A stretch of DNA of 15,454 nt from DASQQQ01 sp036390995 (GTDB lineage: Bacteria > Actinomycetota > UBA4738 > HRBIN12). Every line of letters starts with the position of its first letter. The first letter of the stretch is position 1. The stretch spans positions 1 to 15,454 of the forward strand of contig DASWAT010000132.1 of assembly GCA_036390995.1 (NCBI GenBank). Direction: 5' to 3'. The notes under the pieces were generated by a model. The model searched no databases. It was not told the origin of the DNA and worked only from the letters and a program-made list of their open reading frames with translations. The position numbers and the translations under genes are program-made. This document shows, one piece after another, positions 1 through 10,027 of the stretch.

Positions 1-1099
1 GGGTGAGGACAAGCACCGCTCCGACCGCCACGGCCGCACCGATCAGCACCGCACGCCTGCCGTAGACGTCGGGGAGGACGACCACCGCACCGGTGGCCAG
101 GATCCACACCAGCCCCACCGGGATCAGGAGCTTCCACCCGAGGCTCATGAGGCGGTCGTAGCGGATCCGGGGCAGGGTCGCCCGCACCCAGATATACACG
201 TACACGATGGCGAGGACCTTCACCAGGAACCACAGCACGCCCCAGATCCAGGGGAAGACGCTAGGGTGCGGGCCGCGCCAGCCGCCCAGGAACAGGGTGG
301 TGGCGATGGAAGCGACCGTGACCATGTTCACGTACTCCCCGAGCTGGAACAGCGCGAACTTGATCCCCGAGTACTCCGTGTGGTACCCGGCGACGAGCTC
401 GGTCTCGGCCTCGGGCAGGTCGAACGGCGGCCGGTTCGTCTCGGCCAGGCCGGCGACGAGGTAGATCGCGAACGCCGGGAACTGCGGGATCACGTTCCAC
501 TTCGGGATCGGGATGATCCAGAGGTGGAACGTCCCGGCTTGGCTGGCCACGATCCCGCTCATCGTGAGCGTGCCCGAGTACATCAGGACCGCCACGAGCG
601 CCAGGCCCATGCCGACCTCGTAGCTGATCATCTGGGCCGAGGACCGGATCGCACCGAGCAGCGGGTAGTTCGAGCCGCTGCTCCAGCCGGCCAGCACGAT
701 CCCGTAGACCATGAGCGAGCTCATGGCCAGGACCCACAGGATCCCGATGTTGAGGTCGGCCAGCTGCAGCGGCACGCGGCGGCCGAAGAGCGTGACGTCG
801 GGGCCGAACGGGATCACCGCGTAGGCGAGGAACGCCGGCAGCATCGCGATCATCGGGGCGAGCTGGTAGACAGCTCGGTCGGCGTTCGTCGGCGTGATGC
901 CCTCCTTGAAGAACAGCTTGATGCCGTCGGCCAGGGTGACCAGCACGCCGCGCGGGCCGGCGCGCATCGGGCCGGTCCGGGTCTGCATGTCGGCGATCAC
1001 CTTTCGCTCGACCCAGATCAGGACGAGCACGGTCAGGAGCAGGGCGAAGAACACCACCACCACCCGCGCTACCAGCAGGATCCAGTCGAGCCAGTCCAC
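1..1099 (-). CDS. nuoH: NADH-quinone oxidoreductase subunit H (partial, 3' end off left edge)
   Basis: This is the membrane subunit of complex I that joins the peripheral arm to the proton-pumping arm and forms much of the quinone-access channel. The reading frame is open from a GTG start to the left edge, giving 366 residues without a stop. It is hydrophobic, with about eight or more membrane segments. Family hallmarks are visible: an ERK-x-x-A-D-M-Q-x-R-x-G-P stretch at about residues 31-44, an SSAQMISYE segment at 153-161, and the acidic quinone-site loop ETNRPPFDLPEAE at 220-232. The GTG start overlaps the nuoG TAG stop by one base (TAGTG), so the two are probably translationally coupled. 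A GGGGAGG sequence lies just upstream inside the nuoG end. The family is usually about 320-430 residues, so only the C-terminal tail is missing here. Confidence 0.95.
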   Translation of the reverse strand, partial: MDWLDWILLVARVVVVFFALLLTVLVLIWVERKVIADMQTRTGPMRAGPRGVLVTLADGIKLFFKEGITPTNADRAVYQLAPMIAMLPAFLAYAVIPFGPDVTLFGRRVPLQLADLNIGILWVLAMSSLMVYGIVLAGWSSGSNYPLLGAIRSSAQMISYEVGMGLALVAVLMYSGTLTMSGIVASQAGTFHLWIIPIPKWNVIPQFPAFAIYLVAGLAETNRPPFDLPEAETELVAGYHTEYSGIKFALFQLGEYVNMVTVASIATTLFLGGWRGPHPSVFPWIWGVLWFLVKVLAIVYVYIWVRATLPRIRYDRLMSLGWKLLIPVGLVWILATGAVVVLPDVYGRRAVLIGAAVAVGAVLVLT

Positions 1100-3530
1100 T
1101 ACGCCTCCCCCTCGTGCGAGGAGGCGCCCGCCGCGACGCCGGCGGTGGCCTCGACGGCCGGCTCCAGGGTGGCGACGATGGTGAAGCGTCCGGTGAGCAG
1201 CGTGTTCGCAGCAAGGCCGGGCTGGTTGAACGGCACGAAGCAGGCGCCTTGCGCAAGGTGCGACGTCACCCGCACGGGGAGCTCGGCCTCACCGGCCTCC
1301 GTTCGCACCCGGGCTCGGCCGCCGTCGGCCAGGCCGAGGCGCTCGGCGTCGGCCGGATGGACCTCGGCGAAGGCGTCCTCCTCCAGCGCGGCCTTCAGGT
1401 GGTCCGCACCCACCGAGAGCCTGCCCTCGTCCACCAGCAGCGGGGAGGTGAACAGGATCAGCTCCTTGTCGGTGTGGTCTACCGGCGGCAGGAACAGGAA
1501 ACCTGGATCGTGACCGAGGCCCTCGCGCGGGGCCAGCAGGCCGCCGAGCTCCTCCCGGAGCACCTCGAGGGACGGGAAGCCGAGGTCCCCGCCCACGGCT
1601 TCGGCCAGTCCCGCGAAGATCTCCCAGTCCGGTCGGGCCAGCCCCGCCGGGTCGCGCACCGGGCGGATGCGCTGCCCGCGGCCCTCCCACGTCGTGAAGT
1701 GCCCGTCCCTCTCGAAAGACGCGGCCGCGGGCAGGAACGCGTCGGCGAACGGCTCGAGGTCACCGAGGCGGAGGTCCTGCACGACCTTGTTGGGCACGTT
1801 CTGGAGGCCTCGCAGCGCGAGCTTCGCGTCGGGGAAATCCCGCAGCGGGTCCACGCCGATCAGGAAGAGCACGTCGATCTCGCGCTTGGCCGCGGCCTCG
1901 AGGATCTGGTGGGCATCGCGGCCGCGCATGGCGTTCGCGAGCTCGCCCCACACGGCCTCGACCTCGGCGCGCTCGGCAGCGTCGGTGACGCGGCGGCCGC
2001 CGGGCAGGAGCTCCGGGTGGACCCCGGCCCGCAGCGCGCCGCGATCCCCGGCGCGGCGGCTCACCCAGGTGAAACGGGCGCCGATCCGGTTCGCCTGGCG
2101 CATCACCAGATCCAGAGCGATCGGGACGTCGGCGACACGGGGACCAGCCAGCACGACGGCGTCGCCGGCGGCCGCGCGGACGGCGACGGAGACCATGCCG
2201 AGCTCGGGGTCGTCCTCCGGCGCGTCGAGCAGCCGCTCGAGCATGTGCGCCTCCTCGCCCGGCAGGCAGGGAACGTGCCGGGCGACGTCCCACAGCCGGG
2301 TCCGGTGGGGACCGATCACAACGACCGTCGCGCCGTGCTTGCGGGCGGCCTTGCGGATCCGCAGGTGCAGGATCGGCACCTCCTGCTCCGCGTCCAGACC
2401 CACCACGACGATGGCCTTCGCCCGCTCGACGTCCCGGTACGTGACCTGCATCGACTCGGCCGCGACCAGCCGTTCCGCGTGCCCCCCGCCCAGGTGGCGG
2501 CGGTGATCGAGGTCGTTCGTGCCGAACGCCGTGCGAGCCAGCTTCGAGAGGGCGTAGGCGTCTTCATCGGCGAGTCGCCCGCCGGTCAGGAACGCCACGC
2601 GACGGCCCCTGGACCACTCGGCGATCCGGGCGAACACCTCACCGAACGGGGCCGGCTCCAGTCCGCGATCGCGGATCAGCGGCGTGCTCACGCGGTCCGG
2701 GGTGTCGCCGAAGCCGAACGCGAACCGCCCCTTGTCGCACACCCACGAGTCGTTCACCTCGAGGTTGTCGCGGGCCAGCACCCGGACGACCCCGCCGCGG
2801 CGGACATCGACCTTCACGTTGCAGCCGGCGGAGCAGTGCGAGCACACGCTGTCGGCGCTGCGGATGTCGAACGGCCGAGCCACGAAGCGGTAGGTCGTCG
2901 CGGTGAGGGCGCCCACCGGGCAGATCTGGATGGTGTTGCCGGAGAAGGGCGAGGCGAAGTCCTCGCCCGCGGCGATCGCGACCTGCTCGCCTGCCCCGCG
3001 GGCGTAGAGCTCGATGAATCGGTCCCCCGAGATCTGGTCGCAGAACCGCGTGCACCGGGCGCACAGCACGCACCGCTCGCGATCCAGGTCCACGAGCGGC
3101 GAGAGCGGCACCGGCTTCGCGTACGTGCGCTTGGATTCCACGTACCGGCTCTCGCCCGGGCCGTACGCCATCGTCTGGTCCTGGAGCGGGCACTCCCCGC
3201 CGCGATCGCAGATCGGGCAGTCGAGCGGGTGGTTCAGCAGGAGGAACTCCAGGTTCGCCACCTGGGCCTCGTGCGCGGGCTCGGAGGTGTTCTGCGTGTG
3301 CACCACCATGCCGTCGGCGACCTCGGTGGTGCACGAGGTGAACAGCTTGCGCTGGCCCTCGAGCTCCACGTAGCACTGCCGACAGGCGCCGATCGGGTCC
3401 AGCAGCGGGTGGTCGCAGAATCGGGGGATCTCGATGCCGAGCTGCTCGGCGGCGCGGATGACGAGCGTGCCCTTCGGCACCGTCACCTCCTTGCCGTCGA
3501 TCGTGAGCGTGGCCATGTCCTGGTGCTCGC

Positions 3531-3534
<4 letters not shown>
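1099..3534 (-). CDS. nuoG: NADH-quinone oxidoreductase subunit G
   Basis: This is the large iron-sulfur subunit of the complex I NADH arm, 811 residues, which passes electrons from NuoF/E toward the quinone site. Ligands can be seen in order: a plant-type [2Fe-2S] set (C40, C51, C54, C68); the His-Cys3 [4Fe-4S] set (H102, C106, C109, C115); a [4Fe-4S] set (C155, C158, C161, with C205 in the ICPVGAL motif); and a fourth CxxCxxxC set (C231, C234, C238, C266) matching the off-path N7 cluster. A molybdopterin-oxidoreductase-like domain without an obvious cofactor role follows. The start chosen is GTG at 3534, which overlaps the nuoF stop as GTGA and has GAGGT six bases upstream (3541-3545). An ATG at 3516 is possible but has poor spacing to any Shine-Dalgarno sequence. 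Length is near that of actinobacterial homologues (about 800). Confidence 0.96.
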
Positions 3535-4897
<1,363 letters not shown>

Positions 4898-4901
<4 letters not shown>

Positions 4902-5488
4902 GGAACCGCCTCCTCGGGCGGCAGGCCGGCCAGGACCCGGGACATCCGCTTGAAGTCGCCGGGGAACGATCCGCGCGAGGGCGCGGGCTCCTCGCCGCGG
5001 CGGAGCGCCTCGACGAGCTCGGTCACCCGCTCGGGCGTGGTCCGGTCGTAGTTGACGAAGTTCACCGTGACCACCGGCGCGGCGTCGCAGGCCGCCAGGC
5101 ACTCTTCCTCGTGGACGCCGAACATCCCGTCCTCGGAGATCTCGCCACCCTCGGGGACGCCGGCGGCCCGGTGCGCGGCCTCGAGGACCTCACGGGCACC
5201 GCGGAGCGCGCACGGCAGGTTCGTGCACACCGACACCACGTACCTCCCCGTGGGACGGAGCCGGATCATCGTGTAGAAGGTGGCCACGGCCTCGACCTCG
5301 GCCGTGGTGATGCCGAGCAGACCCGCGACCTCCCGGAGGCCCTCCCGGGTGACCCGGCCCTCGACCGACTGCACGAGATAGAGCAGCGGCAGGACGGCCG
5401 AGCGCCGGCGTCCCGCCGGATAGCGGGCCGTTATCCGCTCGGCCTGCTCGCGGAGCTCGGGCGTGAGCACGGAGGGATGGCTCTCCAT
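4898..5488 (-). CDS. nuoE: NADH-quinone oxidoreductase subunit E ([2Fe-2S], thioredoxin-like)
   Basis: This 196-residue subunit of the NADH-oxidising module carries the N1a [2Fe-2S] cluster, which is off the main electron path. An N-terminal helical bundle (about residues 8-75) is followed by the thioredoxin-like [2Fe-2S] domain, with ligands C88 and C93 (VCTNLPC) and C130 and C134 (EECLAAC). The ATG start overlaps the nuoD TGA stop by one base (TGATG), which suggests coupled translation. Only a weak G-rich Shine-Dalgarno (GGGGTGG) is visible. A C-terminal extension of about 50 residues rich in Arg, Glu and Pro follows the domain. This makes the protein somewhat longer than the E. coli subunit (about 166) but within the range seen in other bacteria. 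Confidence 0.96.
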
Positions 5489-6762
5489 CAGCGGTCCACC
5501 CCGCCCATCACCGGGTCGACGCTGGCCACGACCGCGATCACGTCGGCCACGAGCCCCCCGGCCACCATCGAGGGGACGGCCTGCAGGTTCGCGAACGAGG
5601 GATCGCGGATCTTCACGCGGTAGGGCTTGTGACCGCCGTCGGACACCACGTACATGCCGAGCTCGCCGCGCGGCCCCTCGACCGGCTGGTACACCTCACC
5701 CGCCGGGACGGAGACGCCCTCGGTCACCATCTTGAAGTGATGGATCAGCGCCTCCATCGATCCCTCCATGATGTGCGCGATGTAGCGGTTCGAGTTGCCG
5801 ATGCCGTCGGGACCGACCTCGAGCTGCCCCGGCCACCGAACCTTCGGGTCCTCCACCATGACCGGGCCGGGCTCCAGCCGGTCCAGGCACTGCTCGACGA
5901 TCCGCAGGGACTGCTTCATCTCCTCCACGCGCACCTCGAAGCGGGCGTAACAGTCGCCCTCGCGCCCGGTGACGACGTCGAACTCGTAGGTCTCGTAGTC
6001 GCAGTAGGGCTCGTCGCGCCGGACGTCTCTGGCCACGCCGGCGGCTCGCAGCATGGGGCCGGTCACACCGAAGGCGAGCGCCTCGTCTGCCTCCAGGTAG
6101 CCGATCCCTCGGTTGCGATCCACCCAGATCGGGTTCTGGGCCAGGATGTCCTCGTACTCCTTGATCCTCCCGCGGAGCATCGGGACCAGGTCGCGGATCC
6201 GCTGCTCGGCACCGGGCGGGAGGTCCATCACCACGCCGCCGATCCGGATGTACGCGTGGTTCATCCGCAGGCCGGTGATGGCCTCGAAGACGTCGAGGAG
6301 CATCTCTCGCTCGCGGAAGCCGTACAGCATCATCGAGATGGCGCCGAGCTCCATGCCACCGGTGGCCAGCCAGACGAGGTGGGAGGCCACGCGGTTGAGC
6401 TCGGAGACCAGGACCCGGATCACGCGGGCCCGGAGCGGGGCCTCGATGCCGAGCAATCGCTCCGCGGCCAGGCAGTACGCGAGCTCATTGAAGAACGGCG
6501 AGAGGTAGTCGGCCCGGGTCACATACGTCACGCCCTGCTGCCACGTCCGGTACTCGCAGTTCTTCTCGATGCCGGTGTGGAGGTAGCCGACGATCGGCTG
6601 ACAGGAAACGACCTCCTCGCCGTCGAGCTCGAGCAGTAGCCGCAGCACCCCGTGTGTCGAGGGGTGCTGCGGACCCATGTTGATGATCATCGTCTCCTGC
6701 CGAACCTCGCCGGCGGCGGCGAGGTCGGCCTGGTCGACGCGGGGGCCCGTCTCGGCGCTCAC
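5488..6762 (-). CDS. nuoD: NADH-quinone oxidoreductase subunit D (49-kDa type)
   Basis: This 424-residue subunit forms the quinone-binding cavity together with NuoB and is related to the large subunit of NiFe hydrogenases. The characteristic N-terminal loop MGPQHPSTHG lies at 29-38; its histidine (H37) probably corresponds to the quinone-contacting His of the family. Further hallmarks are HTGIEKNCE, RVASHLVWLATGG and the exact C-terminal signature DPVMGGVDR. The start is GTG at 6762, overlapping the nuoC TGA as GTGA, with GGAGG (6768-6772) five bases upstream. The metal-ligand cysteines of hydrogenases are not present, as expected for complex I. The reading frame stays open upstream inside nuoC, but that part does not look like protein of this family. 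Confidence 0.97.
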   Translation of the reverse strand: MSAETGPRVDQADLAAAGEVRQETMIINMGPQHPSTHGVLRLLLELDGEEVVSCQPIVGYLHTGIEKNCEYRTWQQGVTYVTRADYLSPFFNELAYCLAAERLLGIEAPLRARVIRVLVSELNRVASHLVWLATGGMELGAISMMLYGFREREMLLDVFEAITGLRMNHAYIRIGGVVMDLPPGAEQRIRDLVPMLRGRIKEYEDILAQNPIWVDRNRGIGYLEADEALAFGVTGPMLRAAGVARDVRRDEPYCDYETYEFDVVTGREGDCYARFEVRVEEMKQSLRIVEQCLDRLEPGPVMVEDPKVRWPGQLEVGPDGIGNSNRYIAHIMEGSMEALIHHFKMVTEGVSVPAGEVYQPVEGPRGELGMYVVSDGGHKPYRVKIRDPSFANLQAVPSMVAGGLVADVIAVVASVDPVMGGVDR

Positions 6763-7252
6763 GTGGTCCTCCGGTCCACCGGCGGCATGAACGCACCCTT
6801 GAAGCGGGTGTCCACGCCGCCGAGCTCCTCGGTCTTGCGCAGGGGGTAGCCCTCCCATCCATCGGGCAGCAGGATCCGGCGAAGGTCGGGGTGCCCGTCG
6901 AACACGATCCCGTAGAAGTCGTAGGTCTCGCGCTCGTACCAATCCGCCGTGGGGAACAGACCGGTCACCGTAGGCGCGTGCGGATCTTCCTCGGACAGGC
7001 CCACCTTCACCCGCAGCCGGTGGCGGTGCTCGATCGAGGAGAGCTCGTAGCTCACCCAGAACCGCGGATCCCGGCCGGGCCAGTCGGTCGCCGTGATGCT
7101 CGAGAGGAAGTCCAGCGCGAGCTCGGGATCGTCGCGGAGCTCCCGGAGGGCGTCGAGCAGCTCCGAGCGATCCACGACCACCGTGGCCTCGTCCCGCGCC
7201 ACGACCAGGTCGGGATGGCGGGTCCGCACCCGGTCGACGAGCTCGCCGGTGA

Positions 7253-7256
<4 letters not shown>
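6759..7256 (-). CDS. nuoC: NADH-quinone oxidoreductase subunit C (30-kDa type)
   Basis: This 165-residue structural subunit of the connecting module packs against NuoD. The family signature ERETYDFYGIVFDGHPDLRR followed by ILLPDGWEGYPLRKTE lies at about 108-143. In many Gram-negative bacteria nuoC and nuoD are fused. Here they are separate genes with a 4-base GTGA overlap, the usual layout in actinobacteria and Thermus. The GTG start at 7256 overlaps the nuoB TGA stop in the same way, and a GGAGGG sequence sits about nine bases upstream. Length is shorter than many homologues (about 200-240) because the N-terminal extension common in actinobacteria is absent. Confidence 0.95.
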
Positions 7257-7760
<504 letters not shown>

Positions 7761-7771
<11 letters not shown>

Positions 7772-8204
7772 GGACGACCTCCCGGTCTCCCGGCGTCTGC
7801 TCGCTCGGCGGGGCGACGGCGAGCCGGTGCTCACGCCGTGGCGGCCGCTCCCAGTCCAGGCCGCCGCTGCGCCATATGTACACGTACGCGGCGAACACGA
7901 GACCGATGAAGACGGCCATCTCCACCAGCCCGAAAAGCCCGAGGCGACGGAACCCTACCGCCCAGGGGAACAGGAAGATCGTCTCGATGTCGAAGATGAT
8001 GAACAGCATCGCGACCACGTAGAACTTCACGCTGAACCGCTCACCCTTCGGCAGGCGCTCGGGCTCGATCCCGCACTCATACGGCGCGAGCTTCGCGGGC
8101 GTGGGGTGCCGGGGGCGAAGGACCGAGGACGCCCCCAGCGAGGCCGCCGCGAACACGAGCGCGAGCGCCGCCAGGATCACGATCGGGAGGTAATCCGAAA
8201 GCAC
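7761..8204 (-). CDS. nuoA: NADH-quinone oxidoreductase subunit A
   Basis: This small membrane subunit (147 residues with the chosen start) contributes to the quinone-access region of complex I. Three membrane helices are apparent (about 6-29, 60-82, 90-111). Family hallmarks are YECGIEP (42-48) and FDIETIFLFPWAV (71-83), with the conserved acidic residues in the second helix. Start choice: GTG 8204 has AGGAGG nine bases upstream (8214-8219) and begins VLSDYLP, close to the family's usual N-terminus. GTG 8222, which makes a GTGA overlap with the upstream stop, is possible but has no Shine-Dalgarno. The C-terminal tail of about 35 residues after helix 3 is charged and longer than in E. coli. 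Confidence 0.95.
7777..7783 (-). promoter_or_regulatory. Ribosome binding site deciding the nuoB start
   Basis: GGGAGGT on the minus strand ends five bases before ATG 7771. It lies inside the last codons of nuoA and favours the 172-residue NuoB over the longer form starting at 7834. Confidence 0.75.
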
Positions 8205-8213
8205 CTCGACGCT

Positions 8214-8219
8214 CCTCCT
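8214..8219 (-). promoter_or_regulatory. Ribosome binding site for nuoA
   Basis: AGGAGG on the minus strand begins at the last base of the upstream gene's TGA stop and ends nine bases before GTG 8204. It favours that start over GTG 8222 and makes nuoA translation likely to follow directly from termination of the reductase gene. Confidence 0.65.
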
Positions 8220-9475
8220 CACGATGCCGGCATCAGCCGGACCAGGGTATCCATCAGCCGGTCTTGAGCGTCGCCCTTGCGGCCGTCCGTGAGGTTCCCC
8301 ATCACCCGCAGGAGGAATCGCATCAACCACTCCTGCGGGAGCCCGTAATCGGTCAACATCCGCATCACCGTGGGGTGCCCGATCGCGCGCACGAAGCCGC
8401 GTCCCGCCGTGAAGTACCTACCGTACCGCTCTCGCAGCAACGTCGGGTAGAGATGGGCGAGCCCGGGTCGGTCCTTCACGAGCGACTCGTGGAGGAGCTC
8501 GGCGGCCAGTTCGCCGGTCTCCATCGCGTACGCGATGCCCTCACCGTTGAACGGGTTCACGATGCCGGCCGCATCCCCCACCAGCAGCATGCCAGGCACC
8601 GCCTGCGGCGTGCGGTTCAGCCCCATAGGGAGCGGCCCCGACAGCACGCGCCCATCCGCGGTGTCCTCGTTCACAGCCCAGGAAGGCGGGAGCATCCGGA
8701 CGAAGGCATCGAAGACACGCTGCGCGGAAAGGTTCTTGAAGTTCTTGAACGTGTTCAGCAAGCCCGCGCCGAGGTTCACCCTGCCGTCGGGCAGCGGGAA
8801 CAGCCAGCCGTAGCCGGGCATGAGCGCGTCGCCGTCCCACAGGTCCATCCAGACCTCCAGCCAAGGGCCGGGGTGGTGATCGATCCGGTAGTAGCGGCGC
8901 GCGGCGATCCCCATCGGCCGGGTGGGATCCCGCTTCACGCCCACCCGTCCCGCGAACCGCGACGATGCGCCGTCGGCCGCAACTACGAAGCGGGCCCGAA
9001 CGGTCCCGACATCGTCGCCGTCGTCGGTCGCCCGCAGGGTGGCGCCGCGCACCCATCCGTCCTCTACCACCGGCGAGACGGCCTCGGTGCCCTCCAGGAG
9101 GGTGGCTCCGGCCTTCTGCGCCCGGTGGGCCAGGAGCTCGTCGAAGTCGTTCCGGGTCCGGGTGAGGCCGTAGTCCGGGTAGTCGTCCAGGGTCGGCCAC
9201 GGGAGCTCCAGCGTCATGCGACGCGAGTAGATCCGCAGGCCCCGGTGGCGCTCGAACCCGTGCTCGTCGGGGTCGATGCCCATCCGGACGAGGGCCGTGA
9301 CGGCCCGGGGCGTCAGCCCGTCCCCACACACCTTCTCGCGGGGGAACCGGCTTCGCTCGGCCACGACGACGTTCAGTCCGTGCCGCGCCAGATGGTAGGC
9401 GGTCGTGGAGCCACCCGGGCCCGCACCGACGATCAGGACGTCGGCTTCATCGGGCATGCTCGTCGGGCTCGTCAC
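8219..9475 (-). CDS. Geranylgeranyl reductase family flavoprotein, probable menaquinone-chain reductase (MenJ-like)
   Basis: This is an FAD-dependent reductase of 418 residues in the geranylgeranyl reductase family. Seen: the N-terminal dinucleotide fold with GAGPGG (17-22), the family motif KVCGDGLTP (48-56), a DGASS segment near 168, and the second FAD motif GDAAGIVNPFNGEGIAYAME (300-319). Relatives in actinobacteria saturate double bonds in the polyprenyl tail of menaquinone (mycobacterial MenJ) or of lipid precursors. Position as the first gene of the nuo operon, 14 bases before nuoA, points to the electron-carrier quinone as substrate; this is an inference from context. The start is GTG 9475; an internal ATG at 9457 (MPDEADVL) is an alternative, and neither has a strong Shine-Dalgarno. 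Alternative substrates are archaeal-type or hopanoid-like isoprenoid lipids. Confidence 0.88.
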   Translation of the reverse strand: MTSPTSMPDEADVLIVGAGPGGSTTAYHLARHGLNVVVAERSRFPREKVCGDGLTPRAVTALVRMGIDPDEHGFERHRGLRIYSRRMTLELPWPTLDDYPDYGLTRTRNDFDELLAHRAQKAGATLLEGTEAVSPVVEDGWVRGATLRATDDGDDVGTVRARFVVAADGASSRFAGRVGVKRDPTRPMGIAARRYYRIDHHPGPWLEVWMDLWDGDALMPGYGWLFPLPDGRVNLGAGLLNTFKNFKNLSAQRVFDAFVRMLPPSWAVNEDTADGRVLSGPLPMGLNRTPQAVPGMLLVGDAAGIVNPFNGEGIAYAMETGELAAELLHESLVKDRPGLAHLYPTLLRERYGRYFTAGRGFVRAIGHPTVMRMLTDYGLPQEWLMRFLLRVMGNLTDGRKGDAQDRLMDTLVRLMPAS

Positions 9476-9495
9476 GACCTAGGTTCCCCCACCGC

Positions 9496-9513
9496 TTGTG
9501 AAGAGCTTCACAA
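9496..9513. promoter_or_regulatory. Rex-type operator 1 in the nuo leader
   Basis: TTGTGAAGAGCTTCACAA is an 8+8 inverted repeat with a 2-base centre. It fits the actinobacterial Rex operator pattern TTGTGAA-N4-TTCACAA at every defined position. Rex is a repressor that senses the NADH/NAD+ ratio, and Streptomyces Rex binds upstream of nuoA among other respiratory genes. The site lies 20 bases upstream of the reductase start codon and overlaps the likely transcription start (near 9510), an ideal position for repression. No rex gene is in the window. Confidence 0.85.
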
Positions 9514-9516
9514 AGG

Positions 9517-9545
9517 ATGCTATCCGCTCGTGAACGACTTCACAA
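9517..9545 (-). promoter_or_regulatory. Probable promoter of the reductase-nuo operon
   Basis: On the minus strand a -35-like TTGTGA (9540-9545) and a -10-like TAGCAT (9517-9522) are separated by exactly 17 bases. Each matches the sigma-70-type consensus at four of six positions. The predicted start near 9510 gives a leader of about 35 bases. The -35 lies within Rex site 2 and the start within Rex site 1, so the geometry supports a Rex-repressed promoter. The match is modest and the inference rests mainly on this arrangement. Confidence 0.5.
9528..9545. promoter_or_regulatory. Rex-type operator 2 in the nuo leader
   Basis: TCGTGAACGACTTCACAA matches the Rex pattern TTGTGAA-N4-TTCACAA at all but one defined position (C for T at the second base). 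It starts exactly 32 bp from the start of operator 1, about three helical turns, so both sites would face the same side of the DNA. It covers the predicted -35 of the nuo promoter. Confidence 0.75.
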
Positions 9546-9547
9546 AG

Positions 9548-9562
9548 CGCTGTGGCACAGCG
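9548..9562. promoter_or_regulatory. 15-bp perfect palindrome next to Rex site 2
   Basis: CGCTGTG-G-CACAGCG is a perfect 7+7 inverted repeat around one base. It sits two bases upstream of Rex site 2 and about 33 bases beyond the stop of the split-barrel gene. It could be a binding site for another regulator at about -45, or the stem of a weak terminator for the upstream transcript (only a short CTTTG follows it on the minus strand). The role is not decided by the sequence. Confidence 0.3.
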
Positions 9563-9595
9563 TAGAACGGGTGCCGGGCACGGGCGATCGGGCGA

Positions 9596-10027
9596 TCACC
9601 GCCGGGCGTGGTCCCAACCGATCAGGCGGTCCGGCACTACCCGGAGGAAGCTCAGCCCGACCACCTCTTCCGCGAAGCGGGCGAACCCGTCCCCCGCCAG
9701 CAGCGGCCGGTACTTCTCGTGCCACGCGGAGATGGGTTTGCGCATCGTGGGATGGTCCGCTTGCAGGAGTTCGGCGCTCCCCTCCACCACGATGCCCGCC
9801 ATCTCGGTCCAACTCCGGCCGACGTCGAGCGTGAGCGAGACCCTCGGGTCGGCCGAGACGTTCCTCCACGTCCGGGATGGCCGCCGGGCGGATACGTAGA
9901 CCGCATCCTCCGGCCATACGAACCAGAGCGGCACCACGTGCGGCGAGCCGTCCAGGTTCACGGTGGCCACGCTCATGACCGGCAAGCCCGCGAACATCCG
10001 CCGCGCCGCGGGAAGATCGCCCGTCAC
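9596..10027 (-). CDS. Split-barrel flavin/F420-type protein (pyridoxamine 5'-phosphate oxidase superfamily)
   Basis: This 143-residue single-domain protein has the PPOX/FDOR split-barrel pattern. An N-terminal SVATVNLDGSPHVVPLWFVW strand pair (19-38) is followed by YVSARRPSRTWRNVSADPRVSLTLD (44-68), which matches the R/K-x-x-N-x-x-x-x-P-R-V cofactor-phosphate region of F420- or FMN-binding members. Actinobacterial members of this superfamily often use F420, FMN, heme or biliverdin, so the cofactor and reaction cannot be assigned. The GTG start overlaps the prenyl synthase stop as GTGA, so the two genes are one transcription unit. The location between quinone-chain synthesis and quinone-chain reduction hints at an isoprenoid or quinone redox role, but this is only context. 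Confidence 0.75.
   Translation of the reverse strand: MTGDLPAARRMFAGLPVMSVATVNLDGSPHVVPLWFVWPEDAVYVSARRPSRTWRNVSADPRVSLTLDVGRSWTEMAGIVVEGSAELLQADHPTMRKPISAWHEKYRPLLAGDGFARFAEEVVGLSFLRVVPDRLIGWDHARR

Noticed and set aside
261..1256. 331-codon minus-strand frame overlapping nuoH
   Set aside because: It is out of frame with the clear NuoH reading. It is absent of hydrophobic segments and rich in Arg/Pro, as expected from a shifted frame.
266..1513. 415-codon plus-strand frame opposite nuoH
   Set aside because: It is an antisense shadow of a membrane protein gene in GC-rich DNA, with no domain or plausible start context.
8264..9565. 433-codon plus-strand frame opposite the reductase, running across the Rex-site leader
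   Set aside because: It is the antisense shadow of the FAD reductase. It would place coding sequence over operator palindromes and has no recognisable motif.
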